From contig CAUDNR010002868.1 in NCBI GenBank assembly GCA_958430865.1, positions 4,045 to 42,192 of the forward strand: a stretch of DNA of 38,148 nucleotides, read 5' to 3'. The position numbers and the translations under genes are program-made. Positions within the stretch are counted from its first letter, which is position 1, and the number at the start of each line of letters is the position of its first letter. The DNA is from Entrophospora sp. SA101 (lineage: Eukaryota; Glomeromycota; Glomeromycetes; Entrophosporales; Entrophosporaceae). Positions 20,709-38,012 of this stretch are shown here, in pieces. The notes beneath the pieces were generated by a model. That model made no database searches. It had not been told where the DNA came from and saw only the letters and a program-made list of their open reading frames with translations.

Positions 20709-22344
20709 ATGGAAAACATTTTGGATGAAAATAAACATCATGTCGATGCATCTACTGACAAAGAAGATGATAATCAATATTCAAAGAAAAGAAAAGAAAA
20801 TTATGGGGAATGTCCAACCTGCAATAGATATAATACTTGGTATTCATGGTGTCAATCATGTGATACAAAGTTATTAACTAAAGGATGGACTAGTGGCAAT
20901 GAAACATTAGATGAGCTGATTAAAAGTACACAACTTAAAGCAACTGGGTATTGGAATGATGGTTATCTTCAATGGATTCCTTGTAATGATTTAACAAACA
21001 TAGAAGAGATAGGTAAAGATGGGTTTGCAACTATATCCAAAGCCAATTGGTTAAATGGTCAGAAATTTACAAATTATGAAAATAAAAGAACTAGCAAGGA
21101 TATGCCTGTGGCATTAAAAAAATTACATAATTCACAGAATATTTCTGATGAATTTCTTAATGAGGTGAATTATTTTATTTTTCTATTTATTTTCAGATTT
21201 TTTAACATTATTCTGAAATTCAATATATTTTTTTTATATAGCTTAGAAATTATGTTACATTTCATGGTGAATCATTTATAAATAAAATTTATGGATTAAC
21301 ACAAGATCCAGCAACAAAAGAATATATCTTTGTAATGGAATACAAATACATGAAATATAGAAGTCAAGATTATGAAGATTCATATATTAGAGATGAAAAG
21401 TACGGGGAATGTCAAACCTGCAATAAATATAATACTAATTATTCATGGTGTCAATCATGTGATCTAAAGCTATTAACTGAAGGATGGACTAGTGGCAATG
21501 AAACATTAGATAAGTTGATTAAAAGTACACAACTTAAAGTAACTGCATATCATTATAGTAACCATCTTCAATGGATTCCTTATAATGATTTAACAAATAT
21601 TGAAATGATAGGTGAAGGTGGGTTTGCAACTATATCCAAAGCTACTTGGTTAAATGGTTATAAAAGTGTGATTGATGATAATGAAAGAACTAGTAAAGAT
21701 ATGCTAGTGGCATTAAAAAAATTACATAATTCACAGAATATTTCTGATGAATTTCTCAATGAGGTAAATTATTTTATTTTTCTATTTATTTTCAGATTTT
21801 TAAATATTATTCTGGAATTCAATATATATATTTTTTTATATAGTTCAGAAATTTTCATGATAAAGTTTATATTTATGGATTAACACAAGATCCAATTACA
21901 AAAGAATATTCCTCTGTAATGCATTACATGGGAGATGGAAGTCTTCAAAATGATGAATATTCCAAGAAAAGAAAAAAAAAATATGGGGAATGTCTAACTT
22001 GCTATAGATATAATACCAATGAGGCATGGTGTCAATCATGTGATCCAAAGCTATTAACTGAAGGATGGACTAGTGGTAATGAAACACTAGATGAGTTGAT
22101 TAGAAGTACACAACTTAAAGCAACTGCATATGGTAATGATTTTTATCTTCAATGGATTCCCTATAATGATTTAACAAATATTGAAAGGATAGGTGAAGGT
22201 GGGTTTGCAACTATATACAAAGCTACTTGGTTAAATGGTGCTAAAGATGTAAATTATAATAATGAAAGGACTAACAAAGATAGGACTGTGGCATTAAAAA
22301 AACTACATAATTCACAGAATATTTCTGGTGAATTTCTTAATGAG
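20709..22344 (+). repeat. Tandem genic repeat, about 0.6-kb unit, three copies
   Basis: The motif TA[TC]GGGGAATGTC recurs at 20802, 21401 and 21982, giving periods of 599 and 581 bp. Similarity extends through coding sequence and into introns: introns 1 and 2 share GTRAATTATTTTATTTTTCT and a TTATTTTCAG stretch, and intron 3 is a diverged relative. The copy junctions fall within the second exon, after EYIFVMEY in copy 1 and after GDGSLQN in copy 2, just before the lysine-rich stretch that precedes the next zinc head. Confidence 0.85.
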
Positions 22345-23471
22345 GTAAATAAATTATTTTTATTTTTCTATTTATTTTCAGATTTTTTAAATATTATTGT
22401 TGTAATTAAATATTTTATTTGTTGTTTTAGTTCAAAAATTATATGAAATTTCTTCCTGATGAAAATTATATAATTCATATTTATGGATTAACACAAGATC
22501 CAATTACAAAAGAATACATATTTGTGATGAATTATATAAAAGATGGAAGTCTTCAAAATTATTTAACTAAAGATTTTAAAAATTTAAAATGGGAAAACAA
22601 AATTGGAATTCTTTATTTTATTATTAATGGTTTACAAGTTATTCATGAAAAAGAATTTATTCATCGTGATCTTCATAGTGGTAATATTCTTCAACAAAAA
22701 GATGTCTACTCTACTTTTTCATATATTTCAGATTTCGGATTATCGATTTCAATTGACCAAACATCTTCATCATCGTCAAATAAAAGAGATATATTTGGAG
22801 TTTTACCATATCTAGCACCAGAAATTTTAAGAAGTGAAGCACACACAATTGCATCCGATATCTATAGTTTTGGAGTATTGATGTCAGTTATATCAACAGG
22901 TCGACCGCCAATCAGTAATTTAGGACATGATACAGATCTTGCTATAACAATATGCCAGGGTTTGAGACCCGCATTTTCTAACAATACTCCCAAATTTTAC
23001 ATTCGATTAGCATATCAATGTATGGACACTAATCCGGATAAACGGCCAAATGCTGAAGAAATTAGAAAAGTTATTAAATTTTGGGAAGATTCATTTGATG
23101 ATAGATTTTTTAATGAAAATTCTAAAAAATATAGTTATTCTGATGAAAAGATTGCTAAATTAAGATCAATTCGAAATGAATTTCTTGAAATGGACAAAAC
23201 ACCATTTGATCCTTCAACAATTACGACTGCCATTCATCCAGATGCTGTTTATACCAGCAGATTATTACATTTTGCAAATCTTCCAGAACCTGTGAATTCT
23301 AGGAAAGTTACAATAATTGGCAATTATAATGGCAAGTATTAATCGTTTGATTATTGAATTTCAAGGCTTTGGATAAAATTGACCATGTTAATAAATATTT
23401 TATTAGATTCCCATCAAGTTGATTTATCAATACCAGATGAATTTTCAGATAAAGATGAAGATTCTGAATGA
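20709..23471 (+). CDS. Protein kinase with three tandem zinc-motif/N-lobe units and one C-lobe
   Basis: Exons 20709-21164, 21242-21763, 21844-22344, 22431-23331, 23407-23471, giving 814 aa; introns 1-3 are phase 0 and the last is a GC-AG intron. Each of the first three exons encodes a CxxC...CxxC head (cysteines at about 35/38/48/51, 209/212/222/225, 376/379/389/392), a spacer (GWTSGNETLD), and a kinase N-lobe with glycine loop and VALKK lysine (K137 in unit 1). Units 2 and 3 have IGEGGFATI; unit 1 has IGKDGFATI. Units 1 and 2 run only to the hinge (LTQDPxTKEY) and then fuse to the next head. Only unit 3 continues into a full C-lobe: HRDLHSGN (D573), DFGLS (D594), APE (about 622-624), SDIYSFGV. 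The tail is SIPDEFSDKDEDSE. Glomeromycotan kinases of this type normally have one unit. It may be a functional novel architecture or a recent duplication producing an abnormal protein. The Pus7 gene starts 58 bp downstream. Confidence 0.8.
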
Positions 23472-23529
23472 ACATATAATTATTTAATTTATAAAATTGA
23501 AGAACTTTGATAATCGATCGTCAAAATAA

Positions 23530-26500
23530 ATGATAATTTTTAAAAAATTTTTTAGAATAAATTATTTTAAATCACCTCTACCTGTTATTATAGTAAAGAA
23601 AATGTCTTCTAATGATTTACAACCAAGTAAAAAAATTCGATTAAATCCAGGAGAAACTGAACCCGTTTCTACGACTTCTTCTATTGCTACCGATAATATA
23701 AAGGATGAAACTATAAATACGAAGAATGTTGATGCTATTGACATTGTTGACAATGCTAATAATGCTACTATTACTACTACTAGCAATGCTAATAATGCTA
23801 CCACTACCGCCAATGCCAATAATCGAAATAGCTGGAAAACGCGAGAACGAGATGTTGGGATAACTGAATTTATTGATTCTTCTATTCCGGGTTTTTTTGG
23901 TTTAATTAAAGAAAGGTATATATCATCATATATATATATACTTTAATATATAAATATTTATATAATATTTATATAATATATATATCTTTATCTATTATAA
24001 ATTTGTTTAATATAGAAATTTATATCTATGCATATAATGTGTGTGTGTATATATTTGATTTAATGATAGATATTCTGATTTTTTGGTTTATGAGATAGAT
24101 AAGAAGGGAAATATAGTTCATCTCACCAACTTTGATATTAATCATGCTAATGATTATAATAATATCAAGGAAGAAAAATCAAAAAAGACTAATCAAGAGG
24201 TAATCTTTTCTCGAGAAAAATCAAATTATTTTATTTGTGCTATTAATAACAACAATAATAACATATTAATGATTTTTTAAGGAAGTAATATCGATTGAAC
24301 AAATTTATCAAAATATGGCAAATTTACTTGATCAAGAGACAACAGATTTAGTCAAAGACTTAATTAATAATGGTGAAAAAGAGAAGAGCAAGGAAGAATA
24401 TGGAGATACTAATAATGGTAGTAGTAGCAAAATTGCAAGTGAAAGTGGAAACAGAGGTGGAAGAAACAAAGATGGCGATAATAAAAATTCATTATTTGTA
24501 ATGACAAAGGTGAAAAAAATTTACATATAATATTAATTTTTCTTTATAATATCACCAATAATAATTTATATATATTATGAAAGCCAATAGCAGATAAAGA
24601 AACTAGAACAACTATTCATCATTTTTTTAAAAGGCATTTTGGCAATAAACTTAATACTGAAACAAAGGAGGAAGGAATGATTAAGATTAGTTTCCATACA
24701 AATAAATCTAGATGTATGCTATGATATGTATATTACATGACATGATTTATGATGATGTGATTGGATATTTGAAGATTTGTTTATATTATTTTTAATCTAG
24801 ATACAAGAAATAATAGAAAAGAAGAAGCAGCAATTTGGGACAAATTAGGGGGGTCTTATTGTCAATTTGTATTATATAAAGAAAATAGAGATACAATGGA
24901 AGCTGTGAATAATTTATGTAAAGCTTTAAAGTTAGTAATTGGTAATTTTAGTAAATTTTTTTATGATAATAATTTAGAACAGCATTAATAATAATATTAT
25001 TATTTTAAATATTTGATAGAGTTCCATCAAAAGTATTTTCATATGCTGGTACTAAAGATCAACGCGCGATTACTACTCAGAAAGTTACAGCATCCAAAAT
25101 GAAAATCGAGAGATTGGCTGGACTGAACCATACACTTAAAGGAATGAAATTGGGAAATTTCGAGTAAATTTTGCTTTAGTTATTTAATTTATTTTAATGT
25201 GTATAAAATGCTATGTGTAATCCACCTAACCAGTAAAGGCTTTCTTCTTTAGGTATATTAAAGATCCATTAAAACTTGGTGATCTTAATGGAAATCACTT
25301 TGCTATCATTTTAAGGTAATGTGATATATTAATGAATTAAAAAATTTATAAAAGGATAAGATAGCGTGTTAAAGGAATAATTTTATCAAAAAAAAAATTT
25401 ATATATTTTAGAGATGTTAAAGTCGATTCTGTAGAAACCATTAAAAGATCAATAAAAACTTTAGAAGAAAAAGGATTTATCAATTATTATGGTACATATA
25501 AATCATACCACACAATAATTTTCAAAACAATAATTAATATAATTAACCTCTTGATTTAATAGGAATGCAAAGGTTTGGTACTTCATCAATAGGTACACAT
25601 GAAATTGGTAGAGCGTTATTACAAAATAATTGGGAAGAAGCTGTTGATTTATTATTAAGACCACGTATAGGAGGTACATATTAATAATGATATATTTTGT
25701 GTGTATATATATATAGAATAATAATTAGCTAAACTGTCTGTTATAATTTTAATGTGATAGAGCGACCAGACATAGCAAGAGCTAGGCAACATTGGCAGGA
25801 AAATAAAGATGCAAAACAAGCATTAGAATTATTTCCTAGAAGATGTATTGCCGAATATCAAATTTTATCATCATTTGTAAAGACTGGACATAATAAAGAT
25901 TGTTATGGAGCTTTTATGACCGTATGTTGAATGTAAAGCGATTTATAGAATTTATTATTATAAGGATAATATTATTAATAATGATATAATTATTATTATT
26001 ATTATGATATAAAGATACCAAGGAATCTTCGTCTTATGTATTTACATTCTTATCAATCATATATTTGGAATACAATTGTTTCCGAGAGAATACGCGTTTA
26101 TGGGTGTGATAGCCCAGTTGTTGGAGATTTAATAATTGTCGATAAAGATTTAATAAATAATGATAATGATGACGAGGTCGCCAGTGTTAACGGTGTCGGT
26201 GGTGATGATGGAAAATATGAGAAGGAAGATAATGACTTTATGACAAATTCCGATGATCTAAAGGTAAGGATCTGAATTTAAATTTTTGGAAAATTAATTA
26301 AAAAAAATTAATTTCTAATTAACAACATTTTATTATTTAAAGGAAATAAAAGTGAAAATTTTAAAAAAAGAAGATTTGTCAAATTATACTATCAATGATG
26401 TAGTATTGCCTTTACCAGGTTACTCTGTTATTTATCCTGATAATATAATATTTGATAAATATAAAGAATTAATGTATAGAGATAAATTGGATCCTCGTTC

Positions 26501-26836
26501 AATGAGAAGAAGTGTAAAGTGAGTTCTTTTATTTATATATAAATTATTTGAGAAATTAATATAATTAATAGTCAATAATCATTATTATAGAGATTGTTCA
26601 TTATCTGGATCTTATCGTCAAATAATTGGGAAACCAAATGATTTATCATGGTACAAATTTATATATGAACAATGATAATATCAATTGTTTTGATTAATGA
26701 ATTTTATTTATTATTGACTGATATAATATTAAACTATTTTTAGGAAATTGTTTAAATATGATGAGGTGAATGTTTCATTATCATTAACTGATTTGGACAT
26801 AATAAACGGAAAAGTAGAACCTGAAAGTGTAGAAGG

Positions 26837-26869
<33 letters not shown>

Positions 26870-27044
26870 TATTTATTTATTTTTATTACAATAAATAATC
26901 AAACTTTGATTTTTAGATGGAAAATATGTTGCACTTCGTATAAATTTTTCGTTATCAACGAGTAAATATGCAACAATGACATTAAGAGAGTTGATGAAAT
27001 CAACAGATGAATATGATAATGAGGAGAAGAAAGAAATTAGCTGA
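23530..27044 (+). CDS. PUS7: Pus7/TruD-family tRNA/mRNA pseudouridine synthase
   Basis: Fifteen exons: 23530-23915, 24070-24199, 24282-24509, 24584-24713, 24801-24930, 25020-25163, 25253-25315, 25412-25491, 25563-25673, 25761-25921, 26015-26263, 26343-26518, 26591-26650, 26744-26835, 26917-27044; all phases agree, 755 aa. It isomerises uridine to pseudouridine in tRNA and other RNAs. Evidence: motif [19 protein letters not shown] near the first splice, catalytic [15 protein letters not shown] (Asp about 348), NYYGMQRFGT followed by [35 protein letters not shown]. Exon 3 and exon 11 carry Asn/Gly/Asp-rich inserts. Two starts are possible: Met1 (23530), giving a basic, hydrophobic leader like a mitochondrial presequence, and Met25 (23602, [11 protein letters not shown]), a typical nuclear/cytosolic start. 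The stop lies 122 bp from the convergent neighbour's stop. Intron 14 begins with a GATT microsatellite. Confidence 0.93.
26836..26870. repeat. GATT microsatellite at an intron donor
   Basis: About seven GATT units follow directly on the donor (GTGATTGATTGATT) of Pus7 intron 14, then shift to TTTA units. The array sits within splice-donor distance, so its length could affect donor use. Confidence 0.7.
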
Positions 27045-27166
27045 TTGTTGATGTTGATATTGAAAATACTTTTTATAATTCAAAATTTTTCCTTTTAAAT
27101 AAATTTTATTTAATTATTTACATTATTTCTAATTTATTACATTTTCCCATCCCGCAAAAAAAAACA

Positions 27167-28093
27167 TTATATTAAAGACCTGAATCGTTTAAATGAAAAA
27201 CTTCTTCCAATAGACAAATACATTATTCTTTCAGCGTAAATTGAATAAGTAAAACCCAACATAAGGATACAAACAAACTCGCCTATTCTTCTATCATGAT
27301 TTAATTCAATATAAATAGTACTGATTAATGGTACTATACACATGGAAGTAAACATAAAAGAACAAATAGAACCTTGTCTGATTGCTAAAGAATGTTTAAC
27401 TTTAGATAATCCAAATAAATAAACTCCAACATATAAATAAATTATTATTGCTAATGATGTTATTATAATAGTTGATATATAATCTGATTTAATAATTCTT
27501 ATTGTTGTTAAAGTTGAGGATGTTAATGCAGTTGTATTTGATGGGTCAAGTGATGACATTGTAGAATCTACAATTACAACTTTTCTATAAATTATTCCTA
27601 CTATGCTTGAAATCATTGATGCTAATGAATAAAAGATCCACATAATTGAACTAAATAACCCAATTTTTTTTTGATTTAAATCAATTTTTTCCAATTCCAT
27701 TCGATATAAACTCCTTCCTCCGGACAGGTAAATTTCTTTTAATGTTTTTAATTTTATTAAGCCTATGAATGAGGTACTTCCCGAGAAACCAAGCGCAAGT
27801 ATAAACAAGCTATATATTCCATAAAAGGCGCCTGCTATTATTGAACTTAAGCTAAATAATAATGTTAAGATGTACAAAATAATAAATTGTCTTTGATATG
27901 GAAACACTTGTCCAACTGTTGTTGTTGTTCCTTGAGTCTGATTCTGACTTTGTTGTTGCTGTTGCTGTTGCAGCAATACAGTTGTTGTTTCTGCAATATT
28001 TACTTGGTTCAGATTTGAGGTTCCCGCCTCTTGGTCAACTGTTTCTTGATTTCGATTTATTAGAAATCTTGCAAAAAAGCCATTAAACGACAT
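27167..28093 (-). CDS. Six-TM membrane protein of unknown function
   Basis: Intronless, 308 aa, ATG at 28093-28091 (MSFNGFFARFLINRN), stop TAA at 27169-27167. The N-terminal 65 residues are soluble and Gln/Thr-rich with a QQQQQQQ run (about residues 42-48). About six hydrophobic helices follow: two close together at roughly 68-113 (FIILYILTLLFSL, GIYSLFILALGF), one at about 145-168, and three at about 210-292 (YLYVGVYLFGL, SFMFTSMCIVPLI, FVCILMLGFTYSIY). A charged cytosolic-type loop lies at about 118-142 (KTLKEIYLSGG) and a Ser/Thr-rich loop at about 172-200. The C-terminus is basic (SFSFKRFRSLI). No family is recognised. It is convergent with Pus7; the two stops are 122 bp apart, so 3' UTRs probably overlap. 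Confidence 0.75.
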   Translation of the reverse strand: MSFNGFFARFLINRNQETVDQEAGTSNLNQVNIAETTTVLLQQQQQQQSQNQTQGTTTTVGQVFPYQRQFIILYILTLLFSLSSIIAGAFYGIYSLFILALGFSGSTSFIGLIKLKTLKEIYLSGGRSLYRMELEKIDLNQKKIGLFSSIMWIFYSLASMISSIVGIIYRKVVIVDSTMSSLDPSNTTALTSSTLTTIRIIKSDYISTIIITSLAIIIYLYVGVYLFGLSKVKHSLAIRQGSICSFMFTSMCIVPLISTIYIELNHDRRIGEFVCILMLGFTYSIYAERIMYLSIGRSFSFKRFRSLI

Positions 28094-29954
28094 TTATTTA
28101 TTAATATTAATATTATTTTTTTGTTGTTGTTAAAGAATATAAGGTTTAAAAATGAAAGAAAATTTAGTTCATCCAATTAACTCATAATGATGATGATCTG
28201 ACTGAAAGTTAAATAACACTAATATTAAAATCATTAAAAAAAATTTTCGTCATTCATTGTTATCGAAAAATAATAAATTGTAATTATAATTATAATTATC
28301 TTTATAAAAATTACGAACTATTATTATGTTTACAATTCCCAATGCAAAATAAAAATTTATAAATGAGAACGGATTTGGAATTTTCGAAAAATTTAAAAAC
28401 AAAAACAATAATAAACGTGCTCCATTCCATTGACGAATAACTCATTTGGCTAGTTATCTGATTAGATTAGATGATCGATAAATTTATTTTACTACGAATT
28501 AATATTAATATTTCGCCAATTTACTTTTTTTTTTTTTTTCTGTGCTATTACCATCAATGCATAATTATCATAATTGGATGACAACTAACAAACATCTCCA
28601 AAAAAAAAAAACTGGTAATTGATAATTTTTCAAGATTTAATTTAATCATTCGTTATATTTTTTTAATCATTATCTCTAGGCGTTCTTTTTCGCCTTAATC
28701 TATAACGATAATGAAAAATAAAAGAATCTCTGATTTATTGTTAATGTTTCATCTTATGCTAACTACGCCCATCATCATCATTAATATTGCAAGTCTTTAT
28801 TACACGTGATATTTTTTGTCATATGATCTCTTTTTTTTGACAGCTTGTCGAATATTCTAGATTTTAAAAAATGGTTTCCATCTATGAAAATCATATATAT
28901 ATATATATATATAGCAAATCGTTGATAATGGCAAACAATAACAATTACAACAATTTAATTAAAACAAATAAAGTATATCGCAACATGTCACAGGAAAATA
29001 AAATATCACGCCAGAAAATAAATAAATAAAAATTATTTTATAGATCGTAAAAGTGCATCTATTATTCTACCAATTGACTAACATATTTAAAGATGATCGG
29101 ACTTTTTCGTCTTCTAAAAACATCCGGCTCCTCCACCGGATGATAATCTAATCATGTCAAAATGGATTAGTATTACTCGCTGGACATACGACCAATGTTT
29201 AACAAGTAGTTAATAATACTGATATCAAAAAAATAAACAATATCCGAGATTATATATATCAATAGCGAAGGCCTGAAAATTTAAAGATTCGATCTCAAAT
29301 GGGTTCTTCTGGTGTCAATTGTTCAATTGTCATTAAATCTACAGATTAGGGAAGAGAAAGTAGCCATTATTCATTTTACAAATAAAAGCGAGAGTAAAAT
29401 ACAACTATCGTTTCGTCATGAATCATCTTGGCGAATTCTACCCATGTATCCGTAAACCACTTGAAATCAAGGTCCTAAATCGAAGAGGATAGAGACTTTG
29501 GTATCATAGATTATTGAATTCATGATGAATCAAATAAGCGACTCCACACAAAATGGCGAAAACATGATCAAAAATGACGTTTTAGAAATAAAACTAGTAA
29601 TAGTGGCTTAGAAGTGTTTTTCAAATCTTGTGCAATAAAAAATTGTGATACAACATTATTAAGAATCACATCCGTTTGTTACATCCTTTCAAACAAACGT
29701 GTCAATATTATTGGTATTTATTAAACTTTCATTATCTTACAATAACAATACATTAATAAAAAAAGTTAAAACACGCACGCTCGCATTCTATTCTTGTAAA
29801 AAAATCTTCCTACATACACAAAATTGGCATTTAATAATTAATATAATAAGATAAACAAACTCATTTTTCTATATAAAATAAGGTTTTTTCCATTTTTTTT
29901 TTTTTAGAAAAATTTTTCTACAAATTTTTTTTCAAAAACAATTTAGAAATTCAC
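28094..29954. other. Divergent intergenic region between membrane protein and ABC transporter
   Basis: About 1.9 kb separating two divergently transcribed genes, so both promoters should lie here. It contains an (AT)10 microsatellite at 28893-28913 and several A/T homopolymers. The segment 29100-29600 is less AT-rich than the rest, but I find no open frame or RNA gene in it. Confidence 0.5.
29870..29880 (+). promoter_or_regulatory. Possible TATA box of the ABC transporter gene
   Basis: TATATAAAATA lies 75 bp before the ATG at 29955 and is followed by a T-rich leader. Spacing and sequence suit a TATA element, but in such AT-rich DNA the motif is weak evidence. Confidence 0.3.
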
Positions 29955-35730
<5,776 letters not shown>

Positions 35731-37981
35731 AATGCAAGTCTGATGTATTAGAATCCAATTATGCTTCAACTTGCAAAAGATATTGATAGAAATGTGTATC
35801 AACTTTTGCCTTACAGCAAATTGGTTAAATAGTAGGATAATAATAATGGATCCAGCTTTTTTAAATCGCCGATCACCTTGTATCACGGAGATTTTTATAA
35901 AAAATGAAGATAAAAATATGATCTGTAATCTGCTATTTTACAATGAGTGGTGCTTTTGTGAGGGAGAATAAGAGAATATATGCATTCTGAGAACGGGCTA
36001 AAAGGTTTGTCAACCATCTTATAAATTCGATAGCAACAATCAAGAAATTGATGGTATATGGAGAAAGAATACAATGGTGAAATTACTTTCTTAACCCAAG
36101 AATGAGTTTTCCCCAGCTGATCCTTACATTCTAGCAATTTCAAGTATTTCGACACCAAAATTCATATACCTTTTAGCACGCTTGCATGCCAACTTTTCCA
36201 TGGGCCTGATTTGGAATTTCTGGTTCAGTCAGGGGACAAAGCATTACCATTAACTAATTTTGGGTCATGATGAGTCCTGGATAAATATTATGAAAAAATT
36301 GTGAAATCAGGAGAGAGTATTCAAGTGGAAAGAGAAATAAGCACGCTATCCTTTACTAAAAAAATTATAAATCAACATCTGACAGTGAAAATAAGAAGCT
36401 TATTTTTTTTTGATGAACGAAATCACTTCATACAATGCAGGTATACATAACTTCTGCTTCAATTAGGGTTTTGCACCAAAGCTGATAAAAATTGACAATA
36501 TCGAGAGCACTGACTTCAAATTTTATTATGGTGGATCTAACATTATATGGAAAGGTAAACATTTGTATTACAAAGATCAAAATTTAGTCATCACCAATGT
36601 AATGTGATCAGTAGGGAACATGTCCCCTCAAAATGTTGTTAATATTAATATTAATGTGTATAGCAATCGACACGTTAAAATTTCCGTTAGATCACATTGT
36701 TTATTAAGTCAAAAACGATCTTGAGGTATTTCTTTATTAAAGTATATAAGTCTTGGCTCACTATCTTCTGTTAAAGTCTGACATTTTACCCCGTAATAAG
36801 CCATTTATTAATGATAGGTATAAATGAAAACACAATTGACTCTTAACACCTTGAAGTACATTCATCTTTAGGTATAACGTGTTATTTCTTTAATAGGTGA
36901 TTTTCTTTTTAAATGAATATTTAAAATCTTATTGAATGAATTAATGAAAAATTTTATTAAAAATGTTAGAGATGTGAAGAGTTATAATATACCATGCTAA
37001 GTTGGAAAATAATTGCAGGTGTCAAAACATATCTAAATATAATACTCAAAAAGAAAATAACTGTTTAATTTAAGAATGAAATAAAGACAAGTATAAACTC
37101 AAATAGTTTTTTATTATGGTAAATGAAATCAATTTTCTTCAAATTTAGAAATTATATTATATCTTCTAGCAGTATTTGCAGATTTATACTAAACAATAGG
37201 CAATTTGAGAGTCAATAATCCTAATTATATAATTCAAAATAAAACTCCAACACAATTTTTTTGACAGCTTAACCACAATTACTATTACCACCAAAATGCA
37301 AAAAACACCAGCTGTTTTCCTGTTGATACATATGATGCCTGATTTCATTTGGTAATATGTTTTAATTTCTCTAAGGGCAAGATAAAGAGTTTAAAAGAGA
37401 TGATAAAGTGTTAAAATTTTATATATATCACTATGAATCTGAGTGATATTTCTTGTTGAATGTCTTGTTTTTTTAATGCTATTACAAGAACACAAGTATG
37501 TTCTTAAAAGGTAATTACATAGTCAATTGGTTCATATGTAATGCTTCCAATAATAACATCTTCTGCCTTTAACAAAAGACTTTCACATCCACTCTGGAGT
37601 GCACATGTGAGACTGCCCTTTTCAAAACAAATTAAATTTCAAATTAAACTTTGCCACAGTGGATTTTTGTCATCAACAGATTTCCCTTTTTTTTTATTAA
37701 CATTAATTAAATATCAATGTATTTTGTCTTAACGGATTTTATTCATATTAATAATAACAATAATAAATGATAATAATGATGAATTCATTCACGGATTTTT
37801 GATGGGGATTTTTCTATGTTAATATATTTGACTTTTGACATCAGGAAAATTATGTTTTATATTAATAAAAACATGTGATTCTGAATTGGAGAGAATTTAT
37901 TTTTGAAATAAAACAAAACAAATTATTAACAAATATGAAAATAATGAAAAATAATTATTCACCAATTCTTCAATTTTAACC

Positions 37982-38012
<31 letters not shown>

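Noticed and set aside
20709..22446. Three separate small kinase genes in a row
   Set aside because: Units 1 and 2 lack their own stop and C-lobe after splicing, and their second exons run in frame into the next unit, so one gene is the simpler model.
36599..36707. Possible small inverted-repeat element (AATGTGATC/GATCACATT)
   Set aside because: Only about 9-10 bp of arm match, no target duplication; too weak in AT-rich DNA.
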